64,000 bases of DNA from B4-G1 sp964393895 (GCA_964393895.1 CAYMWP010000002.1:62001-126000), one strand, 5' to 3'; counted from the first letter of the stretch, positions 18,544-27,777 are shown. The notes: a model not told the origin generated them from the sequence alone. Numbers and translations: made by a program.

Positions 18544-19840
18544 CCCGTCCCACCTCCACGTTAGCGTAGACTTGAAGCAACTCTTCGATCTCCTCTTGAA
18601 CTGTCCTGACCGGTGGTACTCCCCGGCCCAATTCGGCTGCTAATCCTGGTTGCTCGACGAAACGGTATAACACACTAGCCAAGTCGTCCGCATTCCCTGG
18701 CTCGAATTGAAAGCCGTTGACGCCATCCGTCACCAGTTCGGCCATCCCCCCCAGGCGAGAGGCGACGACTGGCGTGCGATGGGCGAAGGCTTCTAGAATG
18801 ACGTTGGGGCTGTTCTCGTACCAGACGGATGGTACCACTACCAGGTCCAGTTCGCGAAAGACCCGGCTTACCTCGCTTCGCTCGTAGGTCCCCGCCAGCT
18901 TCAGCCGAGAGTCAGATCGGGCCAAACGCCGCAGCCGACGGGCGTAGGCGGGGAAGCGGGAGCCGTCACCCCAGGCTTGCACCGTCAGTGGAGCGGAGTC
19001 TATCCGCCGAACGGCTTCAAACAGAACGCGTACCCCCTTGTGAGGCGCGATCTGCCCCAGGTAGCCTATCCGCAACCCCGACGGCGGGACGGCGGTCTTC
19101 TCTGGCGCCAAGCCAGGGAAATCCCGTCCCTGGCGGGAAAAGCGAATACGCCGCGGCGGTGCACCTGCCTGAATGAACATGTCACGCAGGAATTGGGATG
19201 GGCTGATGATGACGTTCACAGCGTTGAGCGTCTCTCGCAAATAGTCCATCCGTGCCTGCACCCGCGCCACAGAGCCAGATTGGCTCCGCCAGTAGACCTG
19301 CATCAGGCGGGGAGCGAGTTGCCCAGGAACGCGGTAGCGCCGTTTCTCCTCGCCCAAGCAGCGGGCACAGGTGATTGCATCAAAGGGAGGCGCACACAGT
19401 CGGCCATCGCTGCGCAGTAGGGTGATGCGTGGGCAGAGAAACCAGAAATCGGTCAGCGTGAGCACAGTGGGAATGCCCAACCCCTGCGCCGCCCACAGCG
19501 CGCTCCCCGACATCAGGTATCCGCTGATGAGGTGAAACACGTCCGGCGTCCAATCGCTCAGATAACCGTGCAGGTGTTCCCTGATCCAGGGATTGTCGTA
19601 GGCCCAGCGGAACGGGTCAGAAGCGGCGGCCAGGTCGAAACTGAAGCGACGAACCGGCAAGCCATCGTAGACCTTGTCCTCGAATTCCAGGCCACGAGCA
19701 CCGACGTCAACGGACTCGACGCAAATCACGCGCACGTCGTGCCCATAGTCTCGCAAGCGGGCAGCGGTGCGGTAGGCCCGCAACTCGGCACCGCTGGTGT
19801 AGCGCGGCGGAAAGTGATGTACGGCGACGATGATTCTCAA
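18536..19840 (-). CDS. GT4 family glycosyltransferase
   Basis: 434 residues. It opens with RIIVAVHHFPPRYTSGAELRAY (acceptor glycine loop). A four-cysteine loop in the N-terminal half (FLCPRITL, APPFDAITCARCLGEEKR) resembles those of Chloroflexota and cyanobacterial GT4 enzymes. The donor half has GYLGQIAPHKGVRVLFEAV and ENSPNVILEAFAHRTPVVASRLGG with the E-x7-E motif. I favour the TTG at 19840, seven bases after GGAG; a GTG at 19858, directly after the upstream stop, would add six residues. Confidence 0.8.
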   Translation of the reverse strand: MRIIVAVHHFPPRYTSGAELRAYRTAARLRDYGHDVRVICVESVDVGARGLEFEDKVYDGLPVRRFSFDLAAASDPFRWAYDNPWIREHLHGYLSDWTPDVFHLISGYLMSGSALWAAQGLGIPTVLTLTDFWFLCPRITLLRSDGRLCAPPFDAITCARCLGEEKRRYRVPGQLAPRLMQVYWRSQSGSVARVQARMDYLRETLNAVNVIISPSQFLRDMFIQAGAPPRRIRFSRQGRDFPGLAPEKTAVPPSGLRIGYLGQIAPHKGVRVLFEAVRRIDSAPLTVQAWGDGSRFPAYARRLRRLARSDSRLKLAGTYERSEVSRVFRELDLVVVPSVWYENSPNVILEAFAHRTPVVASRLGGMAELVTDGVNGFQFEPGNADDLASVLYRFVEQPGLAAELGRGVPPVRTVQEEIEELLQVYANVEVGRDV

Positions 19841-19858
19841 CTTGACACTCCAGCACAC

Positions 19859-21712
19859 TCACGGTCGTGATATGGTCAAACGCAACACGTCACCGCGAGT
19901 TTGAGAGCCTTCCAGGGCCAAAGTCAGGCCCTCGGCCAACTCCCGCCCAGAATAGGAAAATGCTTCGCCCGTATCGAGATTGGTCACCCAATAAACGGCA
20001 TCTGGCTCCACGACGTACCACTCTGGCGCTCCGTTGACACGCGGATACTCTAGTTCCATCCCCCAAATCATTCGGTGACGCGGCGTGTCGAAACGCAATC
20101 TCCCCTCCCAGTGCTCCTGAGCAGCCAGGTAGACGTAAAGCACATCGCTATCCTGGTCTAACGCAGCCCCCACCCGAACTCCCTCCGACCAGGGGGAGAG
20201 CATGAGACCTTGGGTCTTGTACTGACCGTACATCAGGGCCGTGCGCACAAAGTTGCCATCCAGAAGCCAGCCCTCCACAAATCCATTGGATTGCTGCTTG
20301 AGGAACATCACCTCAATCTCGTCATCCACCCAGTATTGAGCTTCGGGAACATCGAACCAGGGCAAGAGATAGAGCATGGACTCTATCGTATCGGCATAGC
20401 CGTCGGCCCGATCGTCCTCCCAGGCCGTAGAGTGGTGCTCGGCGACCGCCCGCATCGTGCGCTCGATTTCGCTGGCGTAGCGCTCCATCCCCTCGGCCAA
20501 GTCGAAGGCGTGGAATCCGTTGAGGTTATATCCCCACGTGTCCGATAGATTGGAGTCGAAAGGCTCTCCGGTCGCTGGGACGACACTGTGCACCCACAAA
20601 CCTTCTTCGGTGCGTCCCGTCACGAGGAGCCTGTCTAGGAATTCTTGGAGAGAGCGCTTATACTGGTCGGCTTGAGGGCGATCCAGCATCCGCTCCAATA
20701 AGTAGAGTTCGGTCAGGCCAGAGATGATCTCACCGCCGTGGTCCGAGAGACGGAAGGGATAGACACCAGGAATAACCTCAGCCTCGGGCCGAAAGCGGAT
20801 ATCCTCCGGCAGAGGAGCCTGCGCCTGGAAATCCCAATAATCGGTCGGCAGCCCCCCATTGATGGGGAACACCTCGAAGAGGTAAGCTTCGGCGATGCGC
20901 TCGGCCATCTGCAGGTAGCGTTCGTCGCCAGTGGCCCAGTAGAGGCGGGAGAGAATCTGCAATTGAGAGCCGTTGACTTCAGTGCTGTTGGCGGGGATCG
21001 GACCACCGTCTGTCTCCACGTAGGCCGCGTCAAGGATTGCGCCCACCACCTCAACCATACGGTCGAACCAGGGGCCCTCTCCAAAACGCTCGCTGACGGT
21101 GAGCAGGCCGTCTCGGCTATACTCGGAAGCGCCGCGAATTAAGGTGTCTTGATCCGCCTCCATTACCTCACCCGAACCGAACTCGATGCTACATGGCATC
21201 GGGCCGCAGACCTCCCGCTCGTAGGTCATGATCTGCTCCCAGGAGGCCTGGCTGTCGGGGTCGAGATAGAGACTGGCGATCAGCAGATGAGAGTACAGGT
21301 TAGCACCGACCCGATTGACGTCCCACTCCTGATAGTGCTTGGTCAGCGCCCAGGGGAGCAAGCCGGTGACAGGGTCGCGGGCGGTCTCCCAGGCCTTTAG
21401 GGCACGATAGGTCCGTTGGAACGCCTCTTGGCTGAGAGTCGCGTTCAGCATGGCCGCCTGCTCGTAGTCGGCGCGCTCCAGAGCATCATGGAGGGAGGCC
21501 ACCACCAGCCGCCGGGCAGTAACTCGATCCGGGGGAGCGTTTTGCTCGCTGTAGATAGGTAGCAAGGCTGGCAAAATCCCGGCCTGCTGCAACCGCCCAC
21601 GCACGCGGTCCTCGAATCTGAACGCCGGTACGGTGACGACAATCCCTCCCAGAACGATCAACACGGCGACGCTCAGGAGAAGCAATTTATGAGACTTGAG
21701 ACGGGATATCAT
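19859..21712 (-). CDS. Membrane-anchored protein with probable alpha-helical toroid (glycoside hydrolase-like) domain
   Basis: 617 residues. One N-terminal helix (about residues 10-30) anchors a large outer domain rich in paired helices with motifs such as YWATGDERYLQMAERIAEAYL, LSDHGGEIISGLTELYLLER and WGYNLNGFHAFDLAEGMERY, the look of an (alpha/alpha)6 or (alpha/alpha)7 toroid as in GH88/GH105/GH127-type or polysaccharide-lyase proteins. The C-terminal 150 residues are beta-rich. It may trim or process the glycan on the outside. The ATG overlaps the upstream stop (ATGA). No family could be named with certainty. Confidence 0.6.
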   Translation of the reverse strand: MISRLKSHKLLLLSVAVLIVLGGIVVTVPAFRFEDRVRGRLQQAGILPALLPIYSEQNAPPDRVTARRLVVASLHDALERADYEQAAMLNATLSQEAFQRTYRALKAWETARDPVTGLLPWALTKHYQEWDVNRVGANLYSHLLIASLYLDPDSQASWEQIMTYEREVCGPMPCSIEFGSGEVMEADQDTLIRGASEYSRDGLLTVSERFGEGPWFDRMVEVVGAILDAAYVETDGGPIPANSTEVNGSQLQILSRLYWATGDERYLQMAERIAEAYLFEVFPINGGLPTDYWDFQAQAPLPEDIRFRPEAEVIPGVYPFRLSDHGGEIISGLTELYLLERMLDRPQADQYKRSLQEFLDRLLVTGRTEEGLWVHSVVPATGEPFDSNLSDTWGYNLNGFHAFDLAEGMERYASEIERTMRAVAEHHSTAWEDDRADGYADTIESMLYLLPWFDVPEAQYWVDDEIEVMFLKQQSNGFVEGWLLDGNFVRTALMYGQYKTQGLMLSPWSEGVRVGAALDQDSDVLYVYLAAQEHWEGRLRFDTPRHRMIWGMELEYPRVNGAPEWYVVEPDAVYWVTNLDTGEAFSYSGRELAEGLTLALEGSQTRGDVLRLTISRP

Positions 21713-23592
21713 CCAGCGTCATCCTTCGGCCCATCGTAGAAGCGGCGCAACATCATCTCGTAAGTCATAATTGGTGCAATCTTGCCAATAGTGTGCGCCT
21801 CGTGCCCAGACATATGCCGCTCAAAGACGGATCGTACGAAAGCAGGGTCAAAGATGCCTCGCTCCACGGTGCGCGAATCAAATAGCAGATCCTCGGCCCA
21901 ATCACGGAGGTCGCGCCGCAGCCACCCCTCCGGATCTTCGTGGATGATGCTCCGCTGCTCTCTGGTGATGCGTCGGCGCACCCGCTGCCACAGCCCATGG
22001 GCCTCTCGAATCAACCGATGCTCTGTCAGCAGCAGACCATCGGTGTCACGGGGTATCCAGGTCACCTCTGGAATCTCGCGGTTGATGACCGCCAGGTACA
22101 ACCTGTCTCCCAGCCTGTACTCAGGAGGCATAGAATAGACAAAATCAACTAGCGCATAGTCGTAGAAGGGATAACGTGCCTCGAAGAACGCTCGCTGATA
22201 GAGCACATTCAGGTTGCTCAGCCGGGAGCCTTGGTGGATGGTGGCAAAGACATCCCACTGGCGAGCGTAATCAGGTGCTACAAAACGCCCCAGTTGTTCC
22301 CTCAACGAGTCCCAGGACCGTCCCACAACATCTGAGTAGGTTGCTGGCATGTACAGACAACGCTCTTCAACCTCGTTGATTCCAGGCCAGGAGAAAGCCT
22401 GGTTAAGATAGTAAAAAGCCTGGCAGTAGAAAGCGACGTCATCAGGGGCCAGCCGTAATAAGGGGGCATAGTACATAGCGCGTCCGCCCAAGACCTGGTC
22501 TCCTCCGAAGCCAGTGAGGTTCACGTCCATGAGCTCGCGGGCAGGACACAGGGTTGTCGCTGCATGGCTGTGCGTCCAGGTAATGAACCCCTCGGTGACT
22601 TCCAGGTGAAACCCAGCCTCCTCGCGCACCCAGCGGCCGCTGACTAGAGGAATGAAGTGGTGCAGACTTCCAACACGGCGAGCGATACTCCTAGCGTAGT
22701 GAGCATCGCGACAGTCGGGTATGCCATATGTCAGTGAAACAACAGGTGGGTAGATTTGCGATGCAAACCCAAGAAGAGTCCGCGAATCAAGCCCACCACT
22801 CAGGTACACTCCGATTCGATGCTTTCCCCGAGTGCGAACGTCTACAGCTTGGCGCAACAGACGACCAGTCTCCGCCACTGCGTCGCCAAAGTCAGCACCA
22901 GCGGCCCAGACCGGAATCTGGTCAAAGTCCCAATAGTGAGAAACTGTCAGAGTGTTGCTAGCCTGGTCGAATCGCAAGAGGGAGCCGTAGGGCAACAAGT
23001 GTAACCGCTCGAAGAAGGTGCGATCACCCAAAAGCCGCTGAAAGCGCAGGAACTGAGCCATGCTCGTCAGGTCTAGGCTCTTCTCAAAGGCAGGATCAGC
23101 CAAAATGCCCTTGACCTCAGGGGCAAAGATGAGCATACGGTCGTAGTGGGCATAGTAAGTAGGGATGAGTCCAAAGCGATCATTGGCCACCAGTAGACAG
23201 CTTCGTACTCCATCCCACAGGGCCAGCACAAAGACACCTTCCAGGTCGTGGATAAAACCCTCGCCTTTGGACTGGTAGAGCCGCAGAACCAATTCGGCGT
23301 CGGAACCCAGTTCCAGCGAGTAGCCGTTGGCAGTCAGTTGGCGACGCAAGGCTTCGGTGTAATACAGTTCGCCAAAAAAGACGACAGCCAGCGACCCCTC
23401 CTCACTTCGGAGCGGTTGAGTTTCGGTGGAGAAAAGCCCAATGTTCACCTGCCCCAGCCCTACCCCCATCCGTTCGTCCGACCAAACCTGGGTGCGGGTC
23501 CACTCGCGCAGGCGTAAGCTGTCGGCCATGCGCTGCATTTGCGCAGCCAGCGGCCTCCTCTGTGAGTCTACGACGCCAAAAACGCCACTCAT
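21709..23592 (-). CDS. Asparagine-synthetase-like amidotransferase lacking the N-terminal cysteine
   Basis: 627 residues, the usual length for AsnB-type enzymes. The N-terminal Ntn-type domain begins MSGVFGVV, where functional glutaminases have MCGI/MCGV, so the nucleophile Cys2 is Ser. The C-terminal synthetase domain keeps the ATP-pyrophosphatase loop GVYLSGGLDSRTLLGFA. Such proteins in glycan loci probably form amides on uronic acids or amino-sugar acids, using ammonia or another amine. The ATG lies 40 bases after the GHMP kinase stop. A true asparagine synthetase is unlikely from context. Confidence 0.8.
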   Translation of the reverse strand: MSGVFGVVDSQRRPLAAQMQRMADSLRLREWTRTQVWSDERMGVGLGQVNIGLFSTETQPLRSEEGSLAVVFFGELYYTEALRRQLTANGYSLELGSDAELVLRLYQSKGEGFIHDLEGVFVLALWDGVRSCLLVANDRFGLIPTYYAHYDRMLIFAPEVKGILADPAFEKSLDLTSMAQFLRFQRLLGDRTFFERLHLLPYGSLLRFDQASNTLTVSHYWDFDQIPVWAAGADFGDAVAETGRLLRQAVDVRTRGKHRIGVYLSGGLDSRTLLGFASQIYPPVVSLTYGIPDCRDAHYARSIARRVGSLHHFIPLVSGRWVREEAGFHLEVTEGFITWTHSHAATTLCPARELMDVNLTGFGGDQVLGGRAMYYAPLLRLAPDDVAFYCQAFYYLNQAFSWPGINEVEERCLYMPATYSDVVGRSWDSLREQLGRFVAPDYARQWDVFATIHQGSRLSNLNVLYQRAFFEARYPFYDYALVDFVYSMPPEYRLGDRLYLAVINREIPEVTWIPRDTDGLLLTEHRLIREAHGLWQRVRRRITREQRSIIHEDPEGWLRRDLRDWAEDLLFDSRTVERGIFDPAFVRSVFERHMSGHEAHTIGKIAPIMTYEMMLRRFYDGPKDDAG

Positions 23593-23632
23593 TGGTTCAA
23601 AGTGCTCCCCTGTGTCTCACCACAGCAATGCC

Positions 23633-24628
23633 CTACTCGTACCCATTCTCTTCCACATAAATCAACTTGCTTCCCTGAGGACTGAAACAGAAATCCACGG
23701 GGTGCAACTCCGGCAGAGCCTCGCGAATCTCCGCGTGCCGCTCCGGGGGCGCGTAGAGCAGCAGGAACCCGCCGCCGCCCGCACCCAGGATCTTGCCGCC
23801 GACGGCCCCGTGCGCCCGCGCTCGCTCGTACCACTCGTCAATGATGGGCTTGCTGATCCCGCTGGCCAGACGCCGTTTTTCCAGCCAATTGGCGTGCAAC
23901 ACCTCACCGAACCCTCCCAGGTCATTGCGCGCCAGGGCCTCTCGCACCTGCTCAGCGTAACCGACCATGCGGCGCAGGCTGGCCCGCTTTTCCTCGTCAG
24001 TATGGGTATTGCGCGATTGCTCATCCAGAATGTCGTCGGCGCTGCGCACCAGACCAGTGTAGAGCATCAACAATCCCCTCTGCAATCGCTCCCGCGTCTC
24101 CGGCTGGCAGACTATCGGGTCAACGAACACACTTTCGTCGGGATTAAAGCGGATGAACTGCAACCCCCCGTAAGCAGCAATGTACTGATCCTGCTTGCCG
24201 ATGGGCTTGCCGCACCGCTCGATCTCGATCTGGCAGGCCTCCCGCGCCAGCCGCTCCGCACCGGCCAGGTGATTTTTGTAAGCGTAGAGCGCGTTCAGCA
24301 ATCCCACCGTATAAGTGCTCGAAGAGCCCAAGCCGGTGCCCTGAGAAGGAATGTCAGAGATCGAGGTGATCTCGATCGCCCCTTCAATGCCCGCCACCTT
24401 CAGCGCCTCACGAATCAATTCGTGCTGCAACTCGTCCAAGCCGTCCACGATCTCAGTCCGTGAATAACTGGCTCGGATTTTTTGATCGAACTTGGGATTG
24501 ACGGTGATATAGATGTATTTGTTGATGGCCGTACTCACGACCGCACCGGACTCTTGACGATAAAAGGCCGGCAGGTCGCTGCCCCCACCAACAAAGCTGA
24601 TGCGTAGCGGTGTGCGCGAGATGATCAT
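23633..24628 (-). CDS. hddA: GHMP sugar kinase, D-glycero-D-manno-heptose-7-phosphate kinase-like
   Basis: 331 residues with the three GHMP motifs: RTPLRISFVGGGSDLPAFY at the N-terminus, IPSQGTGLGSSSTYTVGL (phosphate-binding loop) near residue 100, and KILGAGGGGFLLLY near residue 285. The overall layout matches HddA/fucokinase-like kinases that make the sugar-1-phosphate for GDP-heptose or GDP-fucose formation. The other steps of such a pathway are not in the window, so the true sugar is uncertain and the symbol is by similarity only. It lies upstream of the AsnB-like gene, 148 bases after the tyrosine-kinase gene. Confidence 0.75.
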   Translation of the reverse strand: MIISRTPLRISFVGGGSDLPAFYRQESGAVVSTAINKYIYITVNPKFDQKIRASYSRTEIVDGLDELQHELIREALKVAGIEGAIEITSISDIPSQGTGLGSSSTYTVGLLNALYAYKNHLAGAERLAREACQIEIERCGKPIGKQDQYIAAYGGLQFIRFNPDESVFVDPIVCQPETRERLQRGLLMLYTGLVRSADDILDEQSRNTHTDEEKRASLRRMVGYAEQVREALARNDLGGFGEVLHANWLEKRRLASGISKPIIDEWYERARAHGAVGGKILGAGGGGFLLLYAPPERHAEIREALPELHPVDFCFSPQGSKLIYVEENGYE

Positions 24629-24776
24629 ACCGTCTCCAAAACCTCAAAAACCTGATAGAGCACAGCGCCGGCCGAGGGCCCTGGATATAGTGAGGTGTCA
24701 CGAAGCCACTCAACCGACGCTTACAATAGAACGAAATGGGCCGTCACCAACCTGTCACGCCCGCCGGATCTGCCAT

Positions 24777-26561
24777 CTACACTTTCGCTTTAAGCTCCCA
24801 CGTATCCTCGAGCATACGCTCGAGTCCGTCGGGGTCTACCCGCCACCACAGCAGCCACTTTTTGGTCGCCGGCAACCGCCCACTTTTACACCAGCGCCGC
24901 ACCTGGTTCTTGCTGATGCCCAAGCGCGCTGCCGTATATCCCAATGTCAGCCACGCGCCATCCTCATCTTCCTTCTTCCGTCTCGGCTCTCCACTCCCTC
25001 GCTCAGAATCGTAGACGTAGCTACCGTTCAGCTTGGCGCGATTGACCGCCAGCCCCAACAGATTGGTCGCCTGTCGCTCGCCAAATCCGAGCAGCCGTTC
25101 CCTGGCCCGCTGGATCGTCTCGCGCCTGGTAACTCCCGCACTAACCACGAGAACCGTGCCTTCGGCCAAAGTTGCCAAGACTGTGGCATCCGGGGGGCCC
25201 AAGATGGGGGGGCTATCAATCAAGACCATATCCATCTGGTTCCCCAAGGAATCTAGCAGAGCAGGGAGGCGTGGCGAGGTCAACAACGTGGCCGGGTCCA
25301 TAGGGGGACGGCCGGCGGGCAAAAGATACAAGTTGTCAAAATCCGTCTCCTGCAGTGGGACGGACAGCAAACCTTCCTCGTCCACCTCGTGATCGCCAAG
25401 AACATCGGCCAAGCCCGTGACGTTGGGGCGATCGAAAAGCACGTGCAACGAAGGCTTGCGCATATCTGCGTCAACAGCGATAACTCGATTCCCGGCCGCG
25501 GCCAGCACGACGGCCAGATTGGCCAGGACAAAGCTCTTACCTTCTGAAGCGCCGGGGCTGGTCAAGAGCAGCACCTTGTAAGGCTGATCGGGGCGCATGA
25601 GGAAAACGCTGGCCCGCATCGCGCGGACCCCTTCGGCCACCGGGCTCAAAGGATTATCAGAGGACAAAATGTCCTTCCTCGGCACCTGTGGCACCGCCCC
25701 CAAAACAGGCAAGTCCAGAATTGTCTGTACGCCATCTCCCTCCCAGCGCAACGAGGTATCCAGAAACTCTATCAACAAGACGGCGCCCAGCGCCAAGCCA
25801 AGCCCTGCCGCCCCGGCCACGGCCACGATGAGCTTGATCTTGCTCGGGACCGGCCATTGAGGCACCACGGCCGGCTCGAAAAGCGAAAGAACGTTGGGCG
25901 ACTCGGCGCTATAGGAAACGAGCAAGCCAGCATACGTGGTCTGGTAAGTAGATTTCACCTCTTCCAACGCGGCAATTCGATCCTGTGCGTCCTGAATCTC
26001 GGCGGCCGAAGTCAACTCGGAGAGAGAAGTGGTCAATTCATCAATCTGACGACCAACGCCCTCAATCTTGTTCTCGAGCTCTTCCAGTTGGCGTCGAACG
26101 AACTCTTGCTGCTCCGGGTCGTTCCCTCCCGAGGCCGGGCTGCGCCGAATGAGCTCGTCGGCCAGGGCGTTGGCGATCACGGCCGCCGCCTCGGGATTGG
26201 TGTCGGTCACCTGTATCTCCAAGAGCTGCGCCCCCGAATAAATTCCAGTCCCAATTTGCGTAGCCAAACCCTCAGGAGTTCTATCCAGACCCAACCTGTC
26301 AATGACGGCTTTGAGGATAGGATCCTGTCTGAGCAACTCGGCATAAGCGGCAGCCAGCGTGCTGCTGAACCTCATCTGGTTAGGATCAGGATCTGGATCC
26401 TCGAGGCCAGCGCCCACCATGATCGTTGCTTTGGCCTGATAGAGAACGGGTTGTTGGGCAGCGAAATAATAACTGATCACTGCCGGGATGATGGCGCTGA
26501 TTACAAACAGCCACCACCACTTGCCAAGAAGACGCACATACTGAGCAACCTGCCTGTTCAT
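24777..26561 (-). CDS. Wzc-like chain-length determinant/BY-kinase with C-terminal helix-turn-helix
   Basis: 594 residues. N-terminal Wzz domain with membrane helices near residues 15-35 and 255-280 and a coiled-coil stretch between (ELENKIEGVGRQIDELTTSL). The cytoplasmic kinase has Walker A SPGASEGKS, Walker A' AVDADMRKPSL and Walker B MVLIDSPP, as in bacterial tyrosine kinases that control capsule length. Instead of a tyrosine cluster, the last 60 or so residues read LTLGYTAARLGISKNQVRRW and continue to a short arm, an excisionase/MerR-type HTH_17 fold. Only a small YVY group remains. The start overlaps the stop of the response regulator (ATGA), placing both in one operon. Confidence 0.85.
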   Translation of the reverse strand: MNRQVAQYVRLLGKWWWLFVISAIIPAVISYYFAAQQPVLYQAKATIMVGAGLEDPDPDPNQMRFSSTLAAAYAELLRQDPILKAVIDRLGLDRTPEGLATQIGTGIYSGAQLLEIQVTDTNPEAAAVIANALADELIRRSPASGGNDPEQQEFVRRQLEELENKIEGVGRQIDELTTSLSELTSAAEIQDAQDRIAALEEVKSTYQTTYAGLLVSYSAESPNVLSLFEPAVVPQWPVPSKIKLIVAVAGAAGLGLALGAVLLIEFLDTSLRWEGDGVQTILDLPVLGAVPQVPRKDILSSDNPLSPVAEGVRAMRASVFLMRPDQPYKVLLLTSPGASEGKSFVLANLAVVLAAAGNRVIAVDADMRKPSLHVLFDRPNVTGLADVLGDHEVDEEGLLSVPLQETDFDNLYLLPAGRPPMDPATLLTSPRLPALLDSLGNQMDMVLIDSPPILGPPDATVLATLAEGTVLVVSAGVTRRETIQRARERLLGFGERQATNLLGLAVNRAKLNGSYVYDSERGSGEPRRKKEDEDGAWLTLGYTAARLGISKNQVRRWCKSGRLPATKKWLLWWRVDPDGLERMLEDTWELKAKV

Positions 26562-27295
26562 GCCCGCCCCACGCCAGCGCCGTTGCGCTCCGGTTCAAAA
26601 GTCCCATTGCCAGCAAAATAGTAACCCACTCCCCAGCGTGTGTGTATGTAGTGTGGGCTAGAAGGATCATCCTCGATCTTGCGCCGCAGATAGCGGACAT
26701 ACACACTGAGATAACCTACCTCCTCCGCATATTCCGGCCCCCACACGCTGACCAACAGATCCTTGTGAGGCACGATCTGCCCCTTGCGGCCAACCAGATA
26801 CAACAACAGCCGGGCCTCGGTCGGCGTGAGGTCAATTACCTCCCCCTCCTTTGTAACCGTCCCATCTCTCAGATCAATGCGAAGAGCGCCGTCGTCGTAG
26901 ATATCGCGCCAAGCATCTTGGGCGACCGCCCCGGCGCGGCGCAGAACGGTGTAAATGCGAGCCTTCAACTCGTCGAAACTGCACGGCTTGGTCAAATAGT
27001 CATCAACCCCCAAGGAGAATCCCTTGAGGACATCCTTCTGGTCTGACCTGGCAGTGAGCATAATGATCGGCGTATCGCACATATGCCGCAGCCGTTGGCA
27101 CACCTGCCAGCCATCCATCTCTGGCATCGCGATATCCAGTATAATAACGTCAGGGCGGTTCTCGTAAGCTCGCCGCAGCCCATCCTTGCCGTTGTCTGCC
27201 GTGACGACCGTGAACCCCTCTCGCTCCAGGCCAAGCTGCAAAAGAGTGAGCAGACCTGTATCGTCATCAACTACCAGAACCGTTTTATTCATCAT
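26558..27295 (-). CDS. OmpR/PhoB family response regulator
   Basis: 245 residues. Receiver domain with the acidic pocket VVDDD, phosphoacceptor in VIILDIAMPEMDGW, LTARS and DYLTKPCSFDEL; winged-helix DNA-binding domain from about residue 130 with LTPTEARLLLYLVGR, VWGPEYAEEVGYLSVYVRYLRRKIE and THTRWGVGYYF-type wing. It is translationally coupled to the tyrosine-kinase gene, so it likely regulates the glycan operon, possibly autoregulating. ATGs at 27295 and 27292 or a GTG at 27301 could be the start; GAGG stands five bases before 27295. No sensor kinase is nearby. Confidence 0.9.
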   Translation of the reverse strand: MMNKTVLVVDDDTGLLTLLQLGLEREGFTVVTADNGKDGLRRAYENRPDVIILDIAMPEMDGWQVCQRLRHMCDTPIIMLTARSDQKDVLKGFSLGVDDYLTKPCSFDELKARIYTVLRRAGAVAQDAWRDIYDDGALRIDLRDGTVTKEGEVIDLTPTEARLLLYLVGRKGQIVPHKDLLVSVWGPEYAEEVGYLSVYVRYLRRKIEDDPSSPHYIHTRWGVGYYFAGNGTFEPERNGAGVGRA

Positions 27296-27423
27296 ATCCA
27301 CCTCAACGGCAAACCACCAAATCTGTAGATTACAACAGAATAGTTCTTCTTCCTATCTCACAAACTATCAGCAGGCTTGAATCATCCCACCATTCTAGCA
27401 AATTTTTATTCTCTTTGTTGCTA

Positions 27424-27432
27424 ATTATACCA
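27424..27432 (-). promoter_or_regulatory. Extended -10 promoter element for the regulator/tyrosine-kinase/glycan operon
   Basis: On the minus strand TGGTATAAT, a perfect -10 hexamer with the extended TG motif. No good -35 hexamer stands at 16-18 bases, which fits an activator-dependent or extended -10 promoter. The start codon lies about 130 bases downstream. Confidence 0.55.
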
Positions 27433-27449
27433 TGCGCAAGTTTAAGCTC

Positions 27450-27470
27450 GGTTTGTGAAATGTCACAACC
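27450..27470. promoter_or_regulatory. Dyad resembling a CRP/FNR-family site
   Basis: The plus strand reads TGTGA, four bases, TCACA, inside longer arms GGTT...ACC. The half-sites match CRP-family half-sites, but the spacer is 4 rather than the 6 of the E. coli CRP consensus. Its centre is about 33 bases upstream of the -10 centre, that is near -42 from the expected transcription start, the class II activator position. Confidence 0.45.
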
Positions 27471-27721
27471 GGATAGTCGCTCCTGAGAGTATAGTAGAAC
27501 GGGAATACCCCGCCCAGAGGCAACCCACAAATTCCATTCTCGGCATCAAGCCTATCAATACTGAGTATACCGGGTGAGCTACTTTGTGTTGCACCAGTCA
27601 CGGGGCAGCACACATTCACCGATACAGCCGCAGCAGTCATGTAAAAGGATTTCCTAGAACAATTCTTAAATCTTTACTAACATAACAAAAGTTCGTATAA
27701 AGTAGGTGAATAAAAAGTCAC

Positions 27722-27756
27722 AAAAAATAAAAAAGCCCCCTTCTCAAGAAGGAGGC
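27722..27756 (-). terminator. Rho-independent terminator of the upstream response-regulator gene
   Basis: On the minus strand a stem GCCTCCTTCT / AGAAGGGGGC with a very short loop and one mismatch is followed by a T-rich run (TTTTTTATTTTTTG). It lies 22 bases after the stop at 27778. Confidence 0.8.
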
Positions 27757-27777
27757 CAGAAGAGACTACCGCCGAGC

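Larger units (their letters stand above)
27296..27777. other. Intergenic region between the two response-regulator genes
   Basis: About 480 AT-rich bases without a plausible gene. It holds the promoter and a dyad upstream of the glycan operon and the terminator of the upstream regulator gene, described separately. The remaining part (about 27475-27720) shows no clear feature. Confidence 0.7.
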
